DNA of 64,000 bases from Bradyrhizobium sp. ORS 278 (GCF_000026145.1 NC_009445.1:6943001-7007000); one strand, 5' to 3'; shown: positions 1 to 8,947, numbered from the stretch's first letter. A program made the numbers and translations. The notes: generated by a model from the sequence alone, not told the origin.

Positions 1-499
1 AGACTGGTGTGTCGCCGTAAAGCGTGCAACTGAACTCGATGATGTCGTTCGCCCTGACGTCCGGGACCAGGAAGGATGCCGACAGACGGCCGTTCAACAT
101 CAGCCGCTCGATGTCGCGCTCGCGACGGAACACCTGGAAACAACCGGGCCGTGCATGATCGATGCACTGATCGCCGCGCAGAATGCGCACGGTGTGCACG
201 TCGAGCCGCTGGTAGCCTGGATCGAAGTCGACGACGATGTGCGACGCCCGCTCGGCGCCCTCCTTGGTCAGGATCCGCTGCGCGCCCCGATAGGTCCAGC
301 AGGGTTTAGGACCGGTGAGATTGACCTGCACCTCCGTGAGCAGCCGGCAAACTCCGTTCGCAATGAACGCGTCCTGATCGACCGATGGCTCCGTCTGGTA
401 GGGGGCAAGATCGAACCACGCCGGCACTGGCGTATAGCTGACCTCATCGCCGCAAGCCGCCACGGCTCCGCCGCGACCGCCCTCCCCGATATCATTCAC
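1..499 (-). CDS. DUF3857-domain protein, N-terminal part (runs off left edge)
   Basis: The gene reads leftward out of the window and about 166 codons are visible. The translation carries the pattern of a DUF3857 domain, which usually precedes a transglutaminase-like domain: an early P-x-W-F, then a YRGAQRI stretch, IVVDFDPGYQRLDVHTVRIL, and further on VRANDIIEFS. The transglutaminase part would lie outside the window. The start is GTG at 499, because an in-frame TGA lies seven codons upstream (518-520) and GGGGA sits 8 nt before the GTG. No signal peptide is visible, which is unusual for proteins of this type and could mean an N-terminal truncation. Its exact role is not known. Confidence 0.7.
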   Translation of the reverse strand, partial: MNDIGEGGRGGAVAACGDEVSYTPVPAWFDLAPYQTEPSVDQDAFIANGVCRLLTEVQVNLTGPKPCWTYRGAQRILTKEGAERASHIVVDFDPGYQRLDVHTVRILRGDQCIDHARPGCFQVFRRERDIERLMLNGRLSASFLVPDVRANDIIEFSCTLYGDTPV

Positions 500-677
500 G
501 ACACATGTCCCCAGACGTCACCTGTTTGAGCTACAATCGATCGCGAAAGCGTTCAAGCGAAGGCGATGAGGCAGAGCAGCGTCGGCCATGGAAGGGCCCG
601 CATGCCGAGATGCGCTGAGACGACGCGCCGCCTGGGCCGGCGGACATTTGAGCGGATGCGAGCGGACGGATCGGCGC

Positions 678-1092
678 CGCGATTCTTGTTTCTTTTTTCC
701 AGAAATCATGCTACCCCTTGAGTCGTCCCGTGCCCGCCATGAGGGGCGCTTCGCGGTCGTCACGAACGTGGGGCGCGGGATGCGGTGGGCGCGTCGGGTC
801 GCAGCGGGTTTTGGCTCGCGGACGAACGATCCGGCGCGCACGGTCAAGCCGTGTGGTCCTGGCATCCCGGTGCTGATGCCAAGTCCGTAGCGACGATGCT
901 GCGGACGACGGGGGCAAGAACGCCGATCCCCGGGGAGAGCTCGGAGCAGCCGTCAAAACCATCGCGCGGGGAAGGCCGGGTGTGTTCGGCCAGACCTGTG
1001 GTGACTGCCGCCTGCTTTTTTGTTGCAGGCGGGCCACGGGCGCGGCCAGCGCCCGGCCTTCCCTGCGCTCTCAGGTTTCAAGAGGGCGGTTG
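678..1092 (+). repeat. Long intergenic repeat, copy A
   Basis: This non-coding stretch matches, in the opposite orientation, the sequence at about 13813-14200. Shared landmarks in the same order are a T-rich run ending in GAAATCATG, GAGGGGCG followed by GTCGTCACG and ACGTG, GTGGTCCTGGCA, CCATCGCGC, GGGAAGGCCGGGT, and a closing CTTCCCTGCGC before TTCAAG. Identity is patchy, so the copies are diverged. Neither contains a convincing gene or transposase. The rest of the 500-1392 gap (500-677 and 1093-1240) shows nothing I can name. Confidence 0.65.
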
Positions 1093-1240
1093 AAGCGCAA
1101 AGCTCGGGCACGAGATGTGCCGCGAGGCTGAGAGGGTGTGTCGCGATGGATCGTCGATCAAATCATTTTATGACGGCGACTTGGGCCTTGCGGATCTCAT
1201 AGCCGTGATCGCGCGGCCTGAACCCACGAGAACTGCAGAC

Positions 1241-1342
1241 CCTCACCCTGAGGAGCACGCCGCAGGCGGGCGTCTCGAAGGGCGAGGCCCAATTGTGGCC
1301 TCATGGTTCGAGACGGCGCTGCGCGCCTCCTCACCATGAGGA
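1241..1342. repeat. Palindromic intergenic repeat (CCTCA...TGAGG type)
   Basis: The left arm CCTCACCCTGAGGAGC and the right arm GCCTCCTCACCATGAGG can pair. Between them lie TCTCGAAGGGCGAGG and CCTCATGGTTCGAGA, which also fold locally. The element lies 50 nt past the 3' end of the response regulator gene. Confidence 0.6.
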
Positions 1343-1392
1343 TCAACAGTCTTGTCCTGAAGACAGGCTTGAATCAGCAGATGATGAGCCTG

Positions 1393-2067
1393 TCACTTCC
1401 CCGTCGGCACGTCCTGCCGCCAGGCGCTGCCCGCGATCTTCGCTGCGGCGATCACCGCCTGGGTCCGGCTCTCGACGCCGAGCTTCTGCAGGATGGCCGA
1501 GACATGCGCCTTGATGGTCGCCTCGGAGACGCCGAGCTCGTAGGCAATCTGCTTGTTGAGCAGCCCCTGCGACAGCATCATCAGGACACGGACCTGCTGC
1601 GGGGTCAGCGTGACCAGGCGGTCGCGCAGCTTGGTCATCTCCGGATCGACGCCGGCGGCGAGATCGGTGTCCGGCGGGACCCAGACCTCGCCGTCCATCA
1701 CCTTCTGGATGGCGTCGCGCAGCGTGTCGACGCCGAACCGCTTGGGGATGAAGCCGGAGGCGCCGAAATCGAGCGAGCGGCGGATGGTGGCGCCGTCGTC
1801 GCTGGCCGAGACGATGACGACGGGGATCGCCGGATATTGCGCGCGCAGGTAGATCAGGCCGGAGAAGCCGGAGATGCCGGGCATGGTGAGGTCGAGCAGC
1901 ACCAGGTCGACCTCGGAGTCCTTTTCCAAGAGCGCGGTGAGATCCTCGAACGACCCGGCCTCGTCGACAACGGCTTCCGCAAGTACGCTCGCCACCGCCT
2001 GCCGCAGTGCGTTGCGGAACAGCGGATGATCATCGGCAATGACGAGATGGGTGCTGGCGGCCGCCAT
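1393..2067 (-). CDS. Two-component response regulator, NarL/LuxR family
   Basis: A 224-residue response regulator. The receiver domain covers about residues 7-120, with the acidic pocket (IADDH) near the N-terminus and the phosphorylatable aspartate at D59 in LVLLDLTMPG. The C-terminal LuxR-type helix-turn-helix is at about 155-215 (LTPQQVRVLMML, NKQIAYELGVSEATIKAHV). It should bind DNA after phosphorylation by a histidine kinase. No kinase gene is adjacent, so it is an orphan here and its targets are unknown. The ATG at 2067 was preferred over a start 156 nt upstream because it places the receiver at the normal distance from the N-terminus. The diverging MHS transporter begins 365 bp away. 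Confidence 0.88.
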   Translation of the reverse strand: MAAASTHLVIADDHPLFRNALRQAVASVLAEAVVDEAGSFEDLTALLEKDSEVDLVLLDLTMPGISGFSGLIYLRAQYPAIPVVIVSASDDGATIRRSLDFGASGFIPKRFGVDTLRDAIQKVMDGEVWVPPDTDLAAGVDPEMTKLRDRLVTLTPQQVRVLMMLSQGLLNKQIAYELGVSEATIKAHVSAILQKLGVESRTQAVIAAAKIAGSAWRQDVPTGK

Positions 2068-2431
2068 GAAACCTGATTTCAATCCTGATTTGATCTTGCG
2101 CGCCGGCAACGCGCGAAATCCGCTCATTGCCTTGAACTTTCGGAAATACTCGCCCGGCGACTGGTCGCATGCAAGCATGCAATTCCATTGGCGGGGAAGG
2201 CGGTTAATTGGCGCCTTGTGCAACGCACCATCCGTAGCGCGACAACCGCTCGGCGAACTTGATCCGCCGCAATGTCCCCACCTTTCCCGCGCTTGCCGCC
2301 GGCAGGGCCGAAAGTCTTATTGGGGCGGGTTTCACTGCGATGTTATCGAAGGCGCAAGGTCTCCGCGATCTCTCGCCGTCCAAGTCCGGCATGCGGAGGC
2401 GAAACCATCATAGCAACAACTTGGGGAGCGA

Positions 2432-4102
2432 ATGCCAATGTCAACAATGGTCGCCACGCAAGCGAGATCGGGAGGCATGACGAAGGACGAACGCTTCGTC
2501 ATTCTGGCCTCCTCTCTCGGCACCGTCTTCGAGTGGTACGATTTCTATCTCTACGGTTCGCTGGCCTCGATCATCGGCGCCCAGTTCTTCTCGGCCTATC
2601 CCCCGGCCACGCGCGACATCTTCGCGCTGCTCGCCTTCGCCGCCGGCTTCCTGGTGCGCCCCTTCGGCGCCATCGTGTTCGGCCGGATCGGCGACATCGT
2701 CGGCCGCAAATACACCTTCCTGGTCACGATCCTGATCATGGGCCTGTCGACCTTCATCGTTGGCCTGCTGCCGAACGCCGAGACGATCGGCTTCGCCGCG
2801 CCGGTGATCCTGATCTCGCTGCGCCTGCTGCAGGGCCTCGCGCTCGGCGGTGAATATGGCGGCGCCGCGACCTACGTCGCCGAGCACGCGCCGAACGGCA
2901 AGCGCGGCTACTACACCTCCTTCATCCAGACCACCGCGACGCTGGGCCTGTTTCTCTCGCTGCTGGTGATCCTGTTTACCCGCACCATCATCGGCGAGGC
3001 GGACTTCGCCAAGTGGGGCTGGCGCGTTCCGTTCCTGGTCTCGGTGCTGCTGCTCGGCGTTTCGCTCTGGATCCGCCTGCGGCTCAACGAGTCGCCGGTC
3101 TTCCAGAAGATGAAGGAAGAGGGCAAGAGCTCGAAGGCGCCGCTGACGGAAGCCTTCGCCAATTGGAGCAATGCCAAGATCGTTCTGCTGGCGCTGATCG
3201 GCGGCACCATGGGCCAGGGCGTGGTCTGGTACACCGGCCAGTTCTACGCGCTGTTCTTCCTGCAATCGATCCTGAAGGTCGACGGCTACACCGCCAACCT
3301 CTTGATCGCCTGGTCGCTGCTGCTCGGCACCGGGTTCTTCGTGATCTTCGGCATGCTGTCGGACAAGATCGGCCGCAAGCCGATCATCATGGGCGGTTGC
3401 CTGATCGCGGCGCTGACCTTCTTCCCGATCTTCAAGATGATCACCAGCAACGCCAACCCGGCGCTGGAGAAGGCGATCGAGTCGGTGAAGGTGGAAGTGG
3501 TGGCCGATCCCGCCGGCTGCGGCGACCTGTTCAACCCGGTCGGCACCCGCGTCTTCACCCAGCCCTGCGACACCGCCCGCGCCTACCTGTCCCAGCAGTC
3601 GGTGAAGTACTCGACGACCTCGGGTCCGGCTGGCTCCGGCGTGAAGGTGACCGTCAACGGCACGGACGTGCCTTATGCTGACGCCAAGGCCGGCAATCCC
3701 GCGGTCCTCGCGGCCGTTCAGGCCGCCGGCTATCCGAAGGCCGGCGACGCCGCGATCGTGAAGATGTCGAACCCCTTCGACATCTTCCGTCCGCAGGTCG
3801 CCGCCATCATCGGCCTGCTGTTCATCCTGGTGATCTTCGTGACCATGGTCTACGGCCCGATCGCCGCGATGCTGGTCGAGTTGTTCCCGACCAAGATCCG
3901 CTACACCTCGATGTCGCTGCCCTATCACATCGGCAACGGCTGGTTCGGCGGCCTGCTGCCGGCAACCGCCTTCGCGATCGTGGCCTCGACCGGCGATATC
4001 TACGCCGGCCTGTGGTACCCGGTCGTATTCGCCGTGATCACTGCGATCGTCGGCTTCGTCTTCCTGCCGGAGACGAAGGACGTCAACATCCAGGACCATT
4101 GA
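2432..4102 (+). CDS. MFS transporter, metabolite:H+ symporter (MHS) family
   Basis: A 556-residue inner-membrane permease. The N-terminal half has the MHS signature FEWYDFYLYG at about residue 34, the MFS loop motif GRIGDIVGRKY between helices 2 and 3, and GLALGGEYGGAATYV. The second half repeats the loop motif as GMLSDKIGRKP. The helices after it are interrupted by a hydrophilic insert of about 115 residues (roughly 338-450) containing two cysteines. The protein ends with FLPETKD, typical of sugar/organic-acid MFS carriers. A strong GGGGAG lies 6 nt before the ATG. Relatives carry organic acids or osmolytes by proton symport; the substrate here cannot be read from sequence. Confidence 0.87.
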   Translation: MPMSTMVATQARSGGMTKDERFVILASSLGTVFEWYDFYLYGSLASIIGAQFFSAYPPATRDIFALLAFAAGFLVRPFGAIVFGRIGDIVGRKYTFLVTILIMGLSTFIVGLLPNAETIGFAAPVILISLRLLQGLALGGEYGGAATYVAEHAPNGKRGYYTSFIQTTATLGLFLSLLVILFTRTIIGEADFAKWGWRVPFLVSVLLLGVSLWIRLRLNESPVFQKMKEEGKSSKAPLTEAFANWSNAKIVLLALIGGTMGQGVVWYTGQFYALFFLQSILKVDGYTANLLIAWSLLLGTGFFVIFGMLSDKIGRKPIIMGGCLIAALTFFPIFKMITSNANPALEKAIESVKVEVVADPAGCGDLFNPVGTRVFTQPCDTARAYLSQQSVKYSTTSGPAGSGVKVTVNGTDVPYADAKAGNPAVLAAVQAAGYPKAGDAAIVKMSNPFDIFRPQVAAIIGLLFILVIFVTMVYGPIAAMLVELFPTKIRYTSMSLPYHIGNGWFGGLLPATAFAIVASTGDIYAGLWYPVVFAVITAIVGFVFLPETKDVNIQDH

Positions 4103-4114
4103 GGTCTCTGTCAC

Positions 4115-4185
4115 GATGCGAGCGGCACCCGCTCGCATCCACCTCGAGCGAACGGCCGCGGATCACTCCGCGGCCGTTCGGCGTT
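4115..4185. terminator. Two tandem stem-loops, probable bidirectional terminator
   Basis: A first hairpin (GATGCGAGCGG/CCGCTCGCATC, 4115-4139) is followed by a perfect 14-bp stem with a 4-nt loop (CGAACGGCCGCGGA/TCCGCGGCCGTTCG, 4149-4180). It lies between the convergent MHS transporter and the YjbQ-like gene. T-rich sequence is modest (TTTC, then GTTTTGTCTTTTT near 4198). Confidence 0.65.
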
Positions 4186-4215
4186 TCAAGCCAGAGGTTT
4201 TGTCTTTTTGCGGGC

Positions 4216-4683
4216 TCAGACCGCGCCGATGAACTGCAGCACCACCTCGCGCCGATGCGGACGCGCACGATGCTCGATCAGATAGATCGCCTGCCACGTG
4301 CCGAGCATCATGCGCCCGTCCTGCACGGGCACCTGCAGCGAAACCGCGCTCAGCATGGTCTTGATGTGGGCCGGCATATCGTCGGGCCCCTCGGTGTCAT
4401 GCACCCAGCCGGCGTCCTCCGGCGCCAGGCGCGACAGCGCGGTGGTGAGATCACGCAGCACGGTGGGATCGGCGTTCTCCTGGATCGTCAGCGACGCCGA
4501 GGTGTGGCGGATGAAGGCGGTCACGATGCCTTCGCGTGCCGAGATTTCGGAGAGAAAGGCCTCGACCTCGCGGGTGAGATCGGTGAAGCCGCGGCCAGGC
4601 GTCGGCACCGTCAATGCCGACGTGACGACCATGTTGACGGCGACGGTCGAAGGCGCCGTGCGCGATATCGATCTGACGGACAT
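4216..4683 (-). CDS. YjbQ/UPF0047 family protein
   Basis: A 155-residue protein of the YjbQ (UPF0047) family, single-domain proteins annotated as having weak secondary thiamine-phosphate synthase activity. Family hallmarks are visible: FIRHTSASLTIQENADP near the middle, the WVHDTEGPDDMPAHIK segment, and a C-terminal GTWQAIYLIEHR. The conserved histidines and glutamates of these motifs are all present. A GGAGGCGGAG site lies just before the ATG at 4683; a second ATG at 4632 has no better site. The physiological role of the family is poorly defined. Confidence 0.88.
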   Translation of the reverse strand: MSVRSISRTAPSTVAVNMVVTSALTVPTPGRGFTDLTREVEAFLSEISAREGIVTAFIRHTSASLTIQENADPTVLRDLTTALSRLAPEDAGWVHDTEGPDDMPAHIKTMLSAVSLQVPVQDGRMMLGTWQAIYLIEHRARPHRREVVLQFIGAV

Positions 4684-4707
4684 CTGCTCCGCCTCCTCGC
4701 CGCCCCG

Positions 4708-5292
4708 TCAGATCCTGCCGGAGACGTCTTTCTGCACCCGGTTCGCCATGTCGAGCAGCCGGCGCCAGGCCTGCTCCAGGAAACCCATCATGCGATCCAT
4801 GTCCTGGTCGCTGGGCAACGGAATTTCCAGCTTGCGCGTTCCATCCGCGGATTTCGACTCCCCCGGCTTTTCACCGGCTTTGGACTCGGACTTCTTCAGT
4901 TGATCGGATTTGGGCAGCGCCTGGTCCTTCGGCAACGGCTCATCGATCTTGCCGGAGATGCTCTGGTCGCGCGAGGCGAGCTGCGCCTTGAGCTTCTCGT
5001 TCTCCGCCTGGAGCCGGCCGATCTCGGCATCGAGCGCGGCGCGCTCGTCGGGCACGGCGTAACAGGCCCAGCCGGACCCGGCGCTGTTGTTGCAGGTCGA
5101 GACCGCACCGGTGCGTGTGTCGAGCCGGATCACGCCGTCCGCTGTCGTCGACATCGTGTAGCGCCCCTTGTCGCCGTCGGGCGCGGCGTCCTCGGCGGCC
5201 AAGGCTTCGCCTCCCAGACAGCCCAATGCGAGCAGCGCGACGAGGGGATGCCGGCAGGGCTGCTTGGTGACACTCGTCTTCGTCACACTCAT
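4708..5292 (-). CDS. Secreted protein with coiled-coil and charged linker
   Basis: A 194-residue protein of unknown function. Residues 1-32 form a signal peptide (hydrophobic LVALLALGCLG, then AALA-like cleavage before EDAAP). A short domain with two cysteines (VSTCNNSAGSGWACYAV) follows, then a heptad-rich coiled coil (LDAEIGRLQAENEKLKAQL). A Lys/Ser/Glu-rich linker follows and the C-terminus is an amphipathic helix (DRMMGFLEQAWRRLLDMANR). It should act in the periplasm or envelope. The ATG at 5292 has GGAGAG 7 nt upstream. It lies 24 nt downstream of the YjbQ-like start on the same strand, so the two may be cotranscribed. Confidence 0.72.
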   Translation of the reverse strand: MSVTKTSVTKQPCRHPLVALLALGCLGGEALAAEDAAPDGDKGRYTMSTTADGVIRLDTRTGAVSTCNNSAGSGWACYAVPDERAALDAEIGRLQAENEKLKAQLASRDQSISGKIDEPLPKDQALPKSDQLKKSESKAGEKPGESKSADGTRKLEIPLPSDQDMDRMMGFLEQAWRRLLDMANRVQKDVSGRI

Positions 5293-5394
5293 GGCGGGCT
5301 CTCCAGGGCGCAGTCGCAACCGCCGTCATGCACGCCGACATTGTGTCGCGGCCATGACGTGGCCTCAGGTGCGATCACCTGTCACGGGCCGCCC

Positions 5395-6018
5395 TCATGG
5401 CTCGGACGTATAGGCGGAGCGGCCCGATTTCAACGCGTCGGCCAGCAGCTCGAGCCGGTCCTGCCCCCAGAACACCTCGCCATCCAGCACATAGGCGGGC
5501 GAGCCGAACACGTCGGCGGTGATCGCGTCCAGCCGGTTCTGTTCATAGGCCGCCCCCACGGCATCGCTCGCGGCCTGGGTCACGAGTTCGAGTCCGGGCA
5601 GTCCGACGGCACTTGCCAGGCTCGCAATGACCTGAGGATCACCCAGGCTGAGCTGCTGCTCCCAGATCGCCGCAAACGCCCGTTGCAGAAAAGGTTCGGG
5701 ATCGAGCCCCGCTTGCAGCGCCGCGATCACCACGCCATCGGCGAGTCGGGCATTGAACGGCCAATTCTTCGGCTGCACGTGGAAATCGAGCCCGCGCTTG
5801 TCGCGCCAGCGCTTGAGCTCGACAATGCGATAGCGCTGCCGCGCCGGGTGGCGCTTGGCGAGCGGCAGGCCGCCCGTCTCGGCAAACAGGTCCAGCAGCA
5901 TCACCGGCTTGAGGTTCACCCCGACGCCGTGGCTCGCGGCGATGTCGCGGAACAGGCGGTGACCGATATAGGCCCATGGAGATTGGAGCGAGAAGAAATA
6001 GTCGATGTGGCGCGACAT
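5395..6018 (-). CDS. 2-hydroxychromene-2-carboxylate isomerase family protein (GST kappa/DsbA fold)
   Basis: A 207-residue protein of the thioredoxin-fold GST-kappa/HCCA isomerase family. It opens with IDYFFSLQSPWAYIG, where the serine of S-P-W-A-Y takes the place of the DsbA cysteine and binds glutathione in this family. It ends with the cis-proline region VFGSPAYVLDGEVFWGQDRL. Family members isomerise glutathione-dependent aromatic intermediates in naphthalene-type degradation, but in genomes without such a pathway the substrate is usually unknown. No aromatic-degradation gene is adjacent. Confidence 0.85.
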   Translation of the reverse strand: MSRHIDYFFSLQSPWAYIGHRLFRDIAASHGVGVNLKPVMLLDLFAETGGLPLAKRHPARQRYRIVELKRWRDKRGLDFHVQPKNWPFNARLADGVVIAALQAGLDPEPFLQRAFAAIWEQQLSLGDPQVIASLASAVGLPGLELVTQAASDAVGAAYEQNRLDAITADVFGSPAYVLDGEVFWGQDRLELLADALKSGRSAYTSEP

Positions 6019-6192
6019 GCGGGTTCCCGTGCTGGTGGGGGCTCAGCGGCATCGGATCAGAGCGCCCGGTGAGACGCAACATTGCACCTGCGCACGACGC
6101 TGTTGATGCGCCGCGGTGACAGCCGCGAGGGATCTGACGAAAAAGCCGAGAAAACGAGCAAATTCAGGCATCTAACAGTTCAACACGCAATC

Positions 6193-6221
6193 TTGACTTG
6201 GGGGGATGCGGTCAGTATGGT
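6193..6221 (+). promoter_or_regulatory. Candidate sigma70-type promoter of the atp F0 operon
   Basis: TTGACT (6193-6198), a 17-nt spacer, then TATGGT (6216-6221). The spacing is ideal and both boxes are close to consensus. It lies about 95 nt upstream of atpI, in the only sizeable gap before the operon. Confidence 0.55.
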
Positions 6222-6314
6222 CCGCGCAGCTTTAAAGGGCGATGGGGCGCTATTTCCTGCAATTCGCGGCGACGCGTCGGGTCTCCAGACATCTCCAGAT
6301 TTGGCGGATGGCAC

Positions 6315-6692
6315 ATGGCGGATGACACGAACAACAGCAGCGGACACGGAGATCGCGACAAGTCGCCCGATGAGGTTGCGCTTTCCGCAAGGCTCGGAAG
6401 TCTCGACCAGCGGTTGTCCGAAATTCGGGACGGCCGAAAGATCGAGGCTGATCAACCTGGAAACGGCAGCGGTGACACTGCAGCCCGGGCTTCGGCCATG
6501 GCGCGTGGCCTGCGGCTATCCTCCGAGTTGATCGCCGGGGTCCTCGTCGGTGCGGTGCTTGGCTGGGGCTTCGACCGGTTGCTGTCGACATCCCCCTTCG
6601 GATTTATCGTGTTTTTCCTGCTCGGCTTCGCCGCCGGCGTGTTGAACGTGGTCAGATCTGCAGGCATAGCTCCCGACAGGTCCCGCCAATGA
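6315..6692 (+). CDS. atpI: ATP synthase protein I (AtpI)
   Basis: A 125-residue assembly factor of F0F1 ATP synthase, placed first in the F0 operon. A charged N-terminal half (about residues 1-65) is followed by two predicted membrane helices (ELIAGVLVGAVLGWGFDRLL and FIVFFLLGFAAGVLNVVRS). In other bacteria AtpI helps assemble the c-ring. The ATG at 6315 was chosen because the upstream extension to 6198 has no family-like sequence; the ribosome binding site is weak. atpB follows after 88 nt. Confidence 0.85.
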   Translation: MADDTNNSSGHGDRDKSPDEVALSARLGSLDQRLSEIRDGRKIEADQPGNGSGDTAARASAMARGLRLSSELIAGVLVGAVLGWGFDRLLSTSPFGFIVFFLLGFAAGVLNVVRSAGIAPDRSRQ

Positions 6693-6780
6693 GACGTCAG
6701 CGGAACATGTCAGCGCGGAAGACCAACGAGTGAATTGCAAAGCGCCGGCGTGGCCGGTGAACAACTGAGACGCCACGCGG

Positions 6781-7524
6781 ATGATCGATCCGATCGAACA
6801 ATTCCATCTCAACAAGATCTTCACGATCGGCCACATCGGCAATCAGGAGATCGCCTTCACCACCTCCAGCGCCTACATGCTGCTCGCGGTCGTGCTGATC
6901 GCGGCCATGATGCTCGGCGCCGGGCGCGCGCTCGTTCCGGGCCGGTTCCAGTCGGTGGTCGAGCTGGCCTACGAATTCGTCGCCAACACCATTAGAACAA
7001 GCGCCGGCTCGCACGGCATGACGTTCTTTCCGCTGGTGTTCTCGCTGTTCATGTTCATCTTCGTCTCGAACATCGTCGGCATCATCCCCTACACCTTCAC
7101 CGTCTCCAGCCACATCATCGTCACCTTCTCGCTGGCGCTTTTGGTGTTCCTGACGGTCATCATCTACGGCTTCTACAAGAACGGCCTGAAGTTCTTTAAG
7201 CTGTTCGTGCCCTCCGGCATCCCCGCGGTGATCCTGCCGCTGGTGGTCATCATTGAAATCATCTCCTTCTTCTCCCGCCCGATCTCGCACAGCGTCCGTC
7301 TGTTCGCCAACATGCTGGCTGGACACGTCACGCTGAAGGTGTTCGCGAGCTTCGTGACCATGCTCGGCGCGCTCGGCTTCGTCGGCAAGGTCGGCGCGCT
7401 GCTGCCGCTCGGCCTCACGGTCGCCCTGACCGGCCTCGAGCTGATGGTCGCGTTCCTCCAGGCCTACGTCTTCACCATCCTCACCTGCATCTATCTCAAC
7501 GATGCTATCCATCCGGGTCACTGA
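6781..7524 (+). CDS. atpB: ATP synthase F0 subunit a
   Basis: A 247-residue membrane protein that forms the proton half-channels of F0 next to the c-ring. The essential arginine sits in the conserved helix [15 protein letters not shown]. The last helix pair ([19 protein letters not shown]) and the C-terminal [10 protein letters not shown] are typical of alphaproteobacterial subunit a. Five or six hydrophobic helices are visible. It lies between atpI and atpE in the canonical order. Confidence 0.97.
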   Translation: MIDPIEQFHLNKIFTIGHIGNQEIAFTTSSAYMLLAVVLIAAMMLGAGRALVPGRFQSVVELAYEFVANTIRTSAGSHGMTFFPLVFSLFMFIFVSNIVGIIPYTFTVSSHIIVTFSLALLVFLTVIIYGFYKNGLKFFKLFVPSGIPAVILPLVVIIEIISFFSRPISHSVRLFANMLAGHVTLKVFASFVTMLGALGFVGKVGALLPLGLTVALTGLELMVAFLQAYVFTILTCIYLNDAIHPGH

Positions 7525-7561
7525 TCCGGCCTCTCTACCAAACCTCTCAAAGGAGTTCGTC

Positions 7562-7789
7562 ATGGATCCGGTTGCAGCGAAGTACATTGGCGCGGGCATT
7601 GCCTGCATCGGCATGGGTGGCGCGGGTGCCGGCATCGGCATCATCTTCGGCAACTACCTGTCGGCCGCTCTGCGCAATCCGTCGGCCGCCCAGGGCCAGT
7701 TCGGCAACCTGATTTTCGGCTTCGCGGTGACCGAAGCGCTCGGCATCTTCTCGCTGCTGATCGCCCTGCTCCTGCTGTACGCCGTCTAA
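7562..7789 (+). CDS. atpE: ATP synthase F0 subunit c
   Basis: A 75-residue proteolipid that builds the rotating c-ring. Two hydrophobic helices flank the polar loop RNPSAAQGQ. The proton-carrying carboxylate is E58 in [11 protein letters not shown] strong AAAGGAG lies 6 nt before the ATG at 7562, which excludes the longer reading from 7502. The strong site fits the need for many c copies per complex. Confidence 0.97.
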   Translation: MDPVAAKYIGAGIACIGMGGAGAGIGIIFGNYLSAALRNPSAAQGQFGNLIFGFAVTEALGIFSLLIALLLLYAV

Positions 7790-7817
7790 GACGGCCTGAG
7801 CCGGACAGGAGAAGCCC

Positions 7818-8393
7818 GTGGCTGAAAGTCATGGCGAAGCCAAGGGCGGCGAGGCCAAGGGCACCGCAAGCGCCCATACCGAGGCCGAAGGCGGGCATGG
7901 GTTTCCTCCCTTCCAGAAGGAAACCTTTCCCTCCCAGATCGCCTCTCTGGTGATCGCCTTCGTGGCGCTGTACGTGATCGTCTCGCGTGTGGCGCTGCCG
8001 AAGGTCGGGGCCGTCATCGACGCCCGCCAGAAGTCGATCGATGGCGATCTGGCCGAGGCGCAGCGGCTGAAGGATGAATCCGAAGCTGCGATGAAGGCGT
8101 ATGAGACCGAGCTGGCGACGGCCCGGGCCCGGGCCCAGGCCATCGGCGCCGAGACCCGCGACAAGCTCGCGGCCTCCTCGGAGGCCGAGCGCAAGGCGCT
8201 GGAAGACAGCCTCGCGGCCAAGCTCGCTGCGGCCGAGACGTCGATCGCCAGCACGCGTGCGACCGCGATGAGCAATGTCCGCGGCATCGCCGCGGATGCG
8301 GCCTCCGCGATCGTGCAGCAGCTCACCGGCAAGGCCCCTGCGGCCAAGACGGTCGAAGCTGCGGTCGATGCATCGTTGAAGGGAACGGCGTGA
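7818..8393 (+). CDS. atpF2: ATP synthase F0 subunit b'
   Basis: A 191-residue peripheral-stalk subunit with one N-terminal membrane helix ([20 protein letters not shown], about residues 43-62) and a long Ala/Glu/Lys-rich helix. Start is GTG at 7818, preceded by AGGAGA. The N-terminal 40 residues are an unusually Gly/Ala/His-rich cytoplasmic tail, common in rhizobial b' subunits. A separate b' beside b marks the alphaproteobacterial and photosynthetic type of enzyme, in which the stalk is a b/b' heterodimer. Its TGA overlaps the ATG of atpF. Confidence 0.93.
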   Translation: MAESHGEAKGGEAKGTASAHTEAEGGHGFPPFQKETFPSQIASLVIAFVALYVIVSRVALPKVGAVIDARQKSIDGDLAEAQRLKDESEAAMKAYETELATARARAQAIGAETRDKLAASSEAERKALEDSLAAKLAAAETSIASTRATAMSNVRGIAADAASAIVQQLTGKAPAAKTVEAAVDASLKGTA

Positions 8394-8884
8394 TGCATTT
8401 GCTCGCAGATCCGGAAACCTGGGTTGCGATCGCTTTCGTGATCCTGATGGGCCTGTTCGCCTATCTCGGTGTCCACCGCATGGTCCTGAAGGCGCTCGAC
8501 CACCGTGCCGATCGCATCAGGGACGAGCTGGCGGAGGCCAAGCGGCTCAAGGACGAGGCGGCCAAGGTGCTCGCCGACTACAAGACCCGCCGCGCCAGCG
8601 CCGAGCGTGAGGCCGAGGAGATCGTCACCAGCGCCAAGGCGGAAGCCGAGCGCATCGCGGCGGACGCCAAGGCCAAGATGGAAGACTTCGTCGCCCGTCG
8701 CACCAAGGCCGCCGAGAGCAAGATCGCCCTCGCCGAAGCCCAGGCGCTCGCCGACGTCCGTGCCGCCGCGGCCGAAGCCGCCGTCCAAGCCGCCGCGACC
8801 GTGCTGTCGCAGTCGGTCAAGGGCGGTCTCGGTGACGACCTCGTCGCCAAGGGCATCGCGGAAGTCAGCCGCAAGCTGAACTGA
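8393..8884 (+). CDS. atpF: ATP synthase F0 subunit b
   Basis: A 163-residue peripheral-stalk subunit: a short N-terminal membrane helix ([18 protein letters not shown]) and then a long hydrophilic helix. The ATG at 8393 overlaps the b' stop in a TGATG arrangement, implying translational coupling; a GTG one codon earlier (8390) is possible. It is the last gene of the F0 operon. The F1 genes (atpHAGDC) are not in this window, as expected for alphaproteobacteria, where F0 and F1 operons are usually separate. Confidence 0.94.
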   Translation: MHLLADPETWVAIAFVILMGLFAYLGVHRMVLKALDHRADRIRDELAEAKRLKDEAAKVLADYKTRRASAEREAEEIVTSAKAEAERIAADAKAKMEDFVARRTKAAESKIALAEAQALADVRAAAAEAAVQAAATVLSQSVKGGLGDDLVAKGIAEVSRKLN

Positions 8885-8910
8885 GTCCGCTCTCTTCGAT
8901 ACAAGATCTT

Positions 8911-8947
8911 CCGAAAGGCCGGCGCCAAACGCCGGCCTTTCGCTTTT
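8911..8947 (+). terminator. Rho-independent terminator of the atp F0 operon
   Basis: A perfect stem AAAGGCCGGCG/CGCCGGCCTTT with a CCAAA loop (about 8914-8940) is followed by CGCTTTT, 30 nt past the atpF stop. Confidence 0.88.

Noticed and set aside
2441..4138. 565-residue minus-strand open frame opposite the MHS transporter
   Set aside because: Its composition (runs of His, Asp, Glu, Arg, Gln) is that of a GC-rich antisense shadow, and the plus strand has clear transporter motifs.
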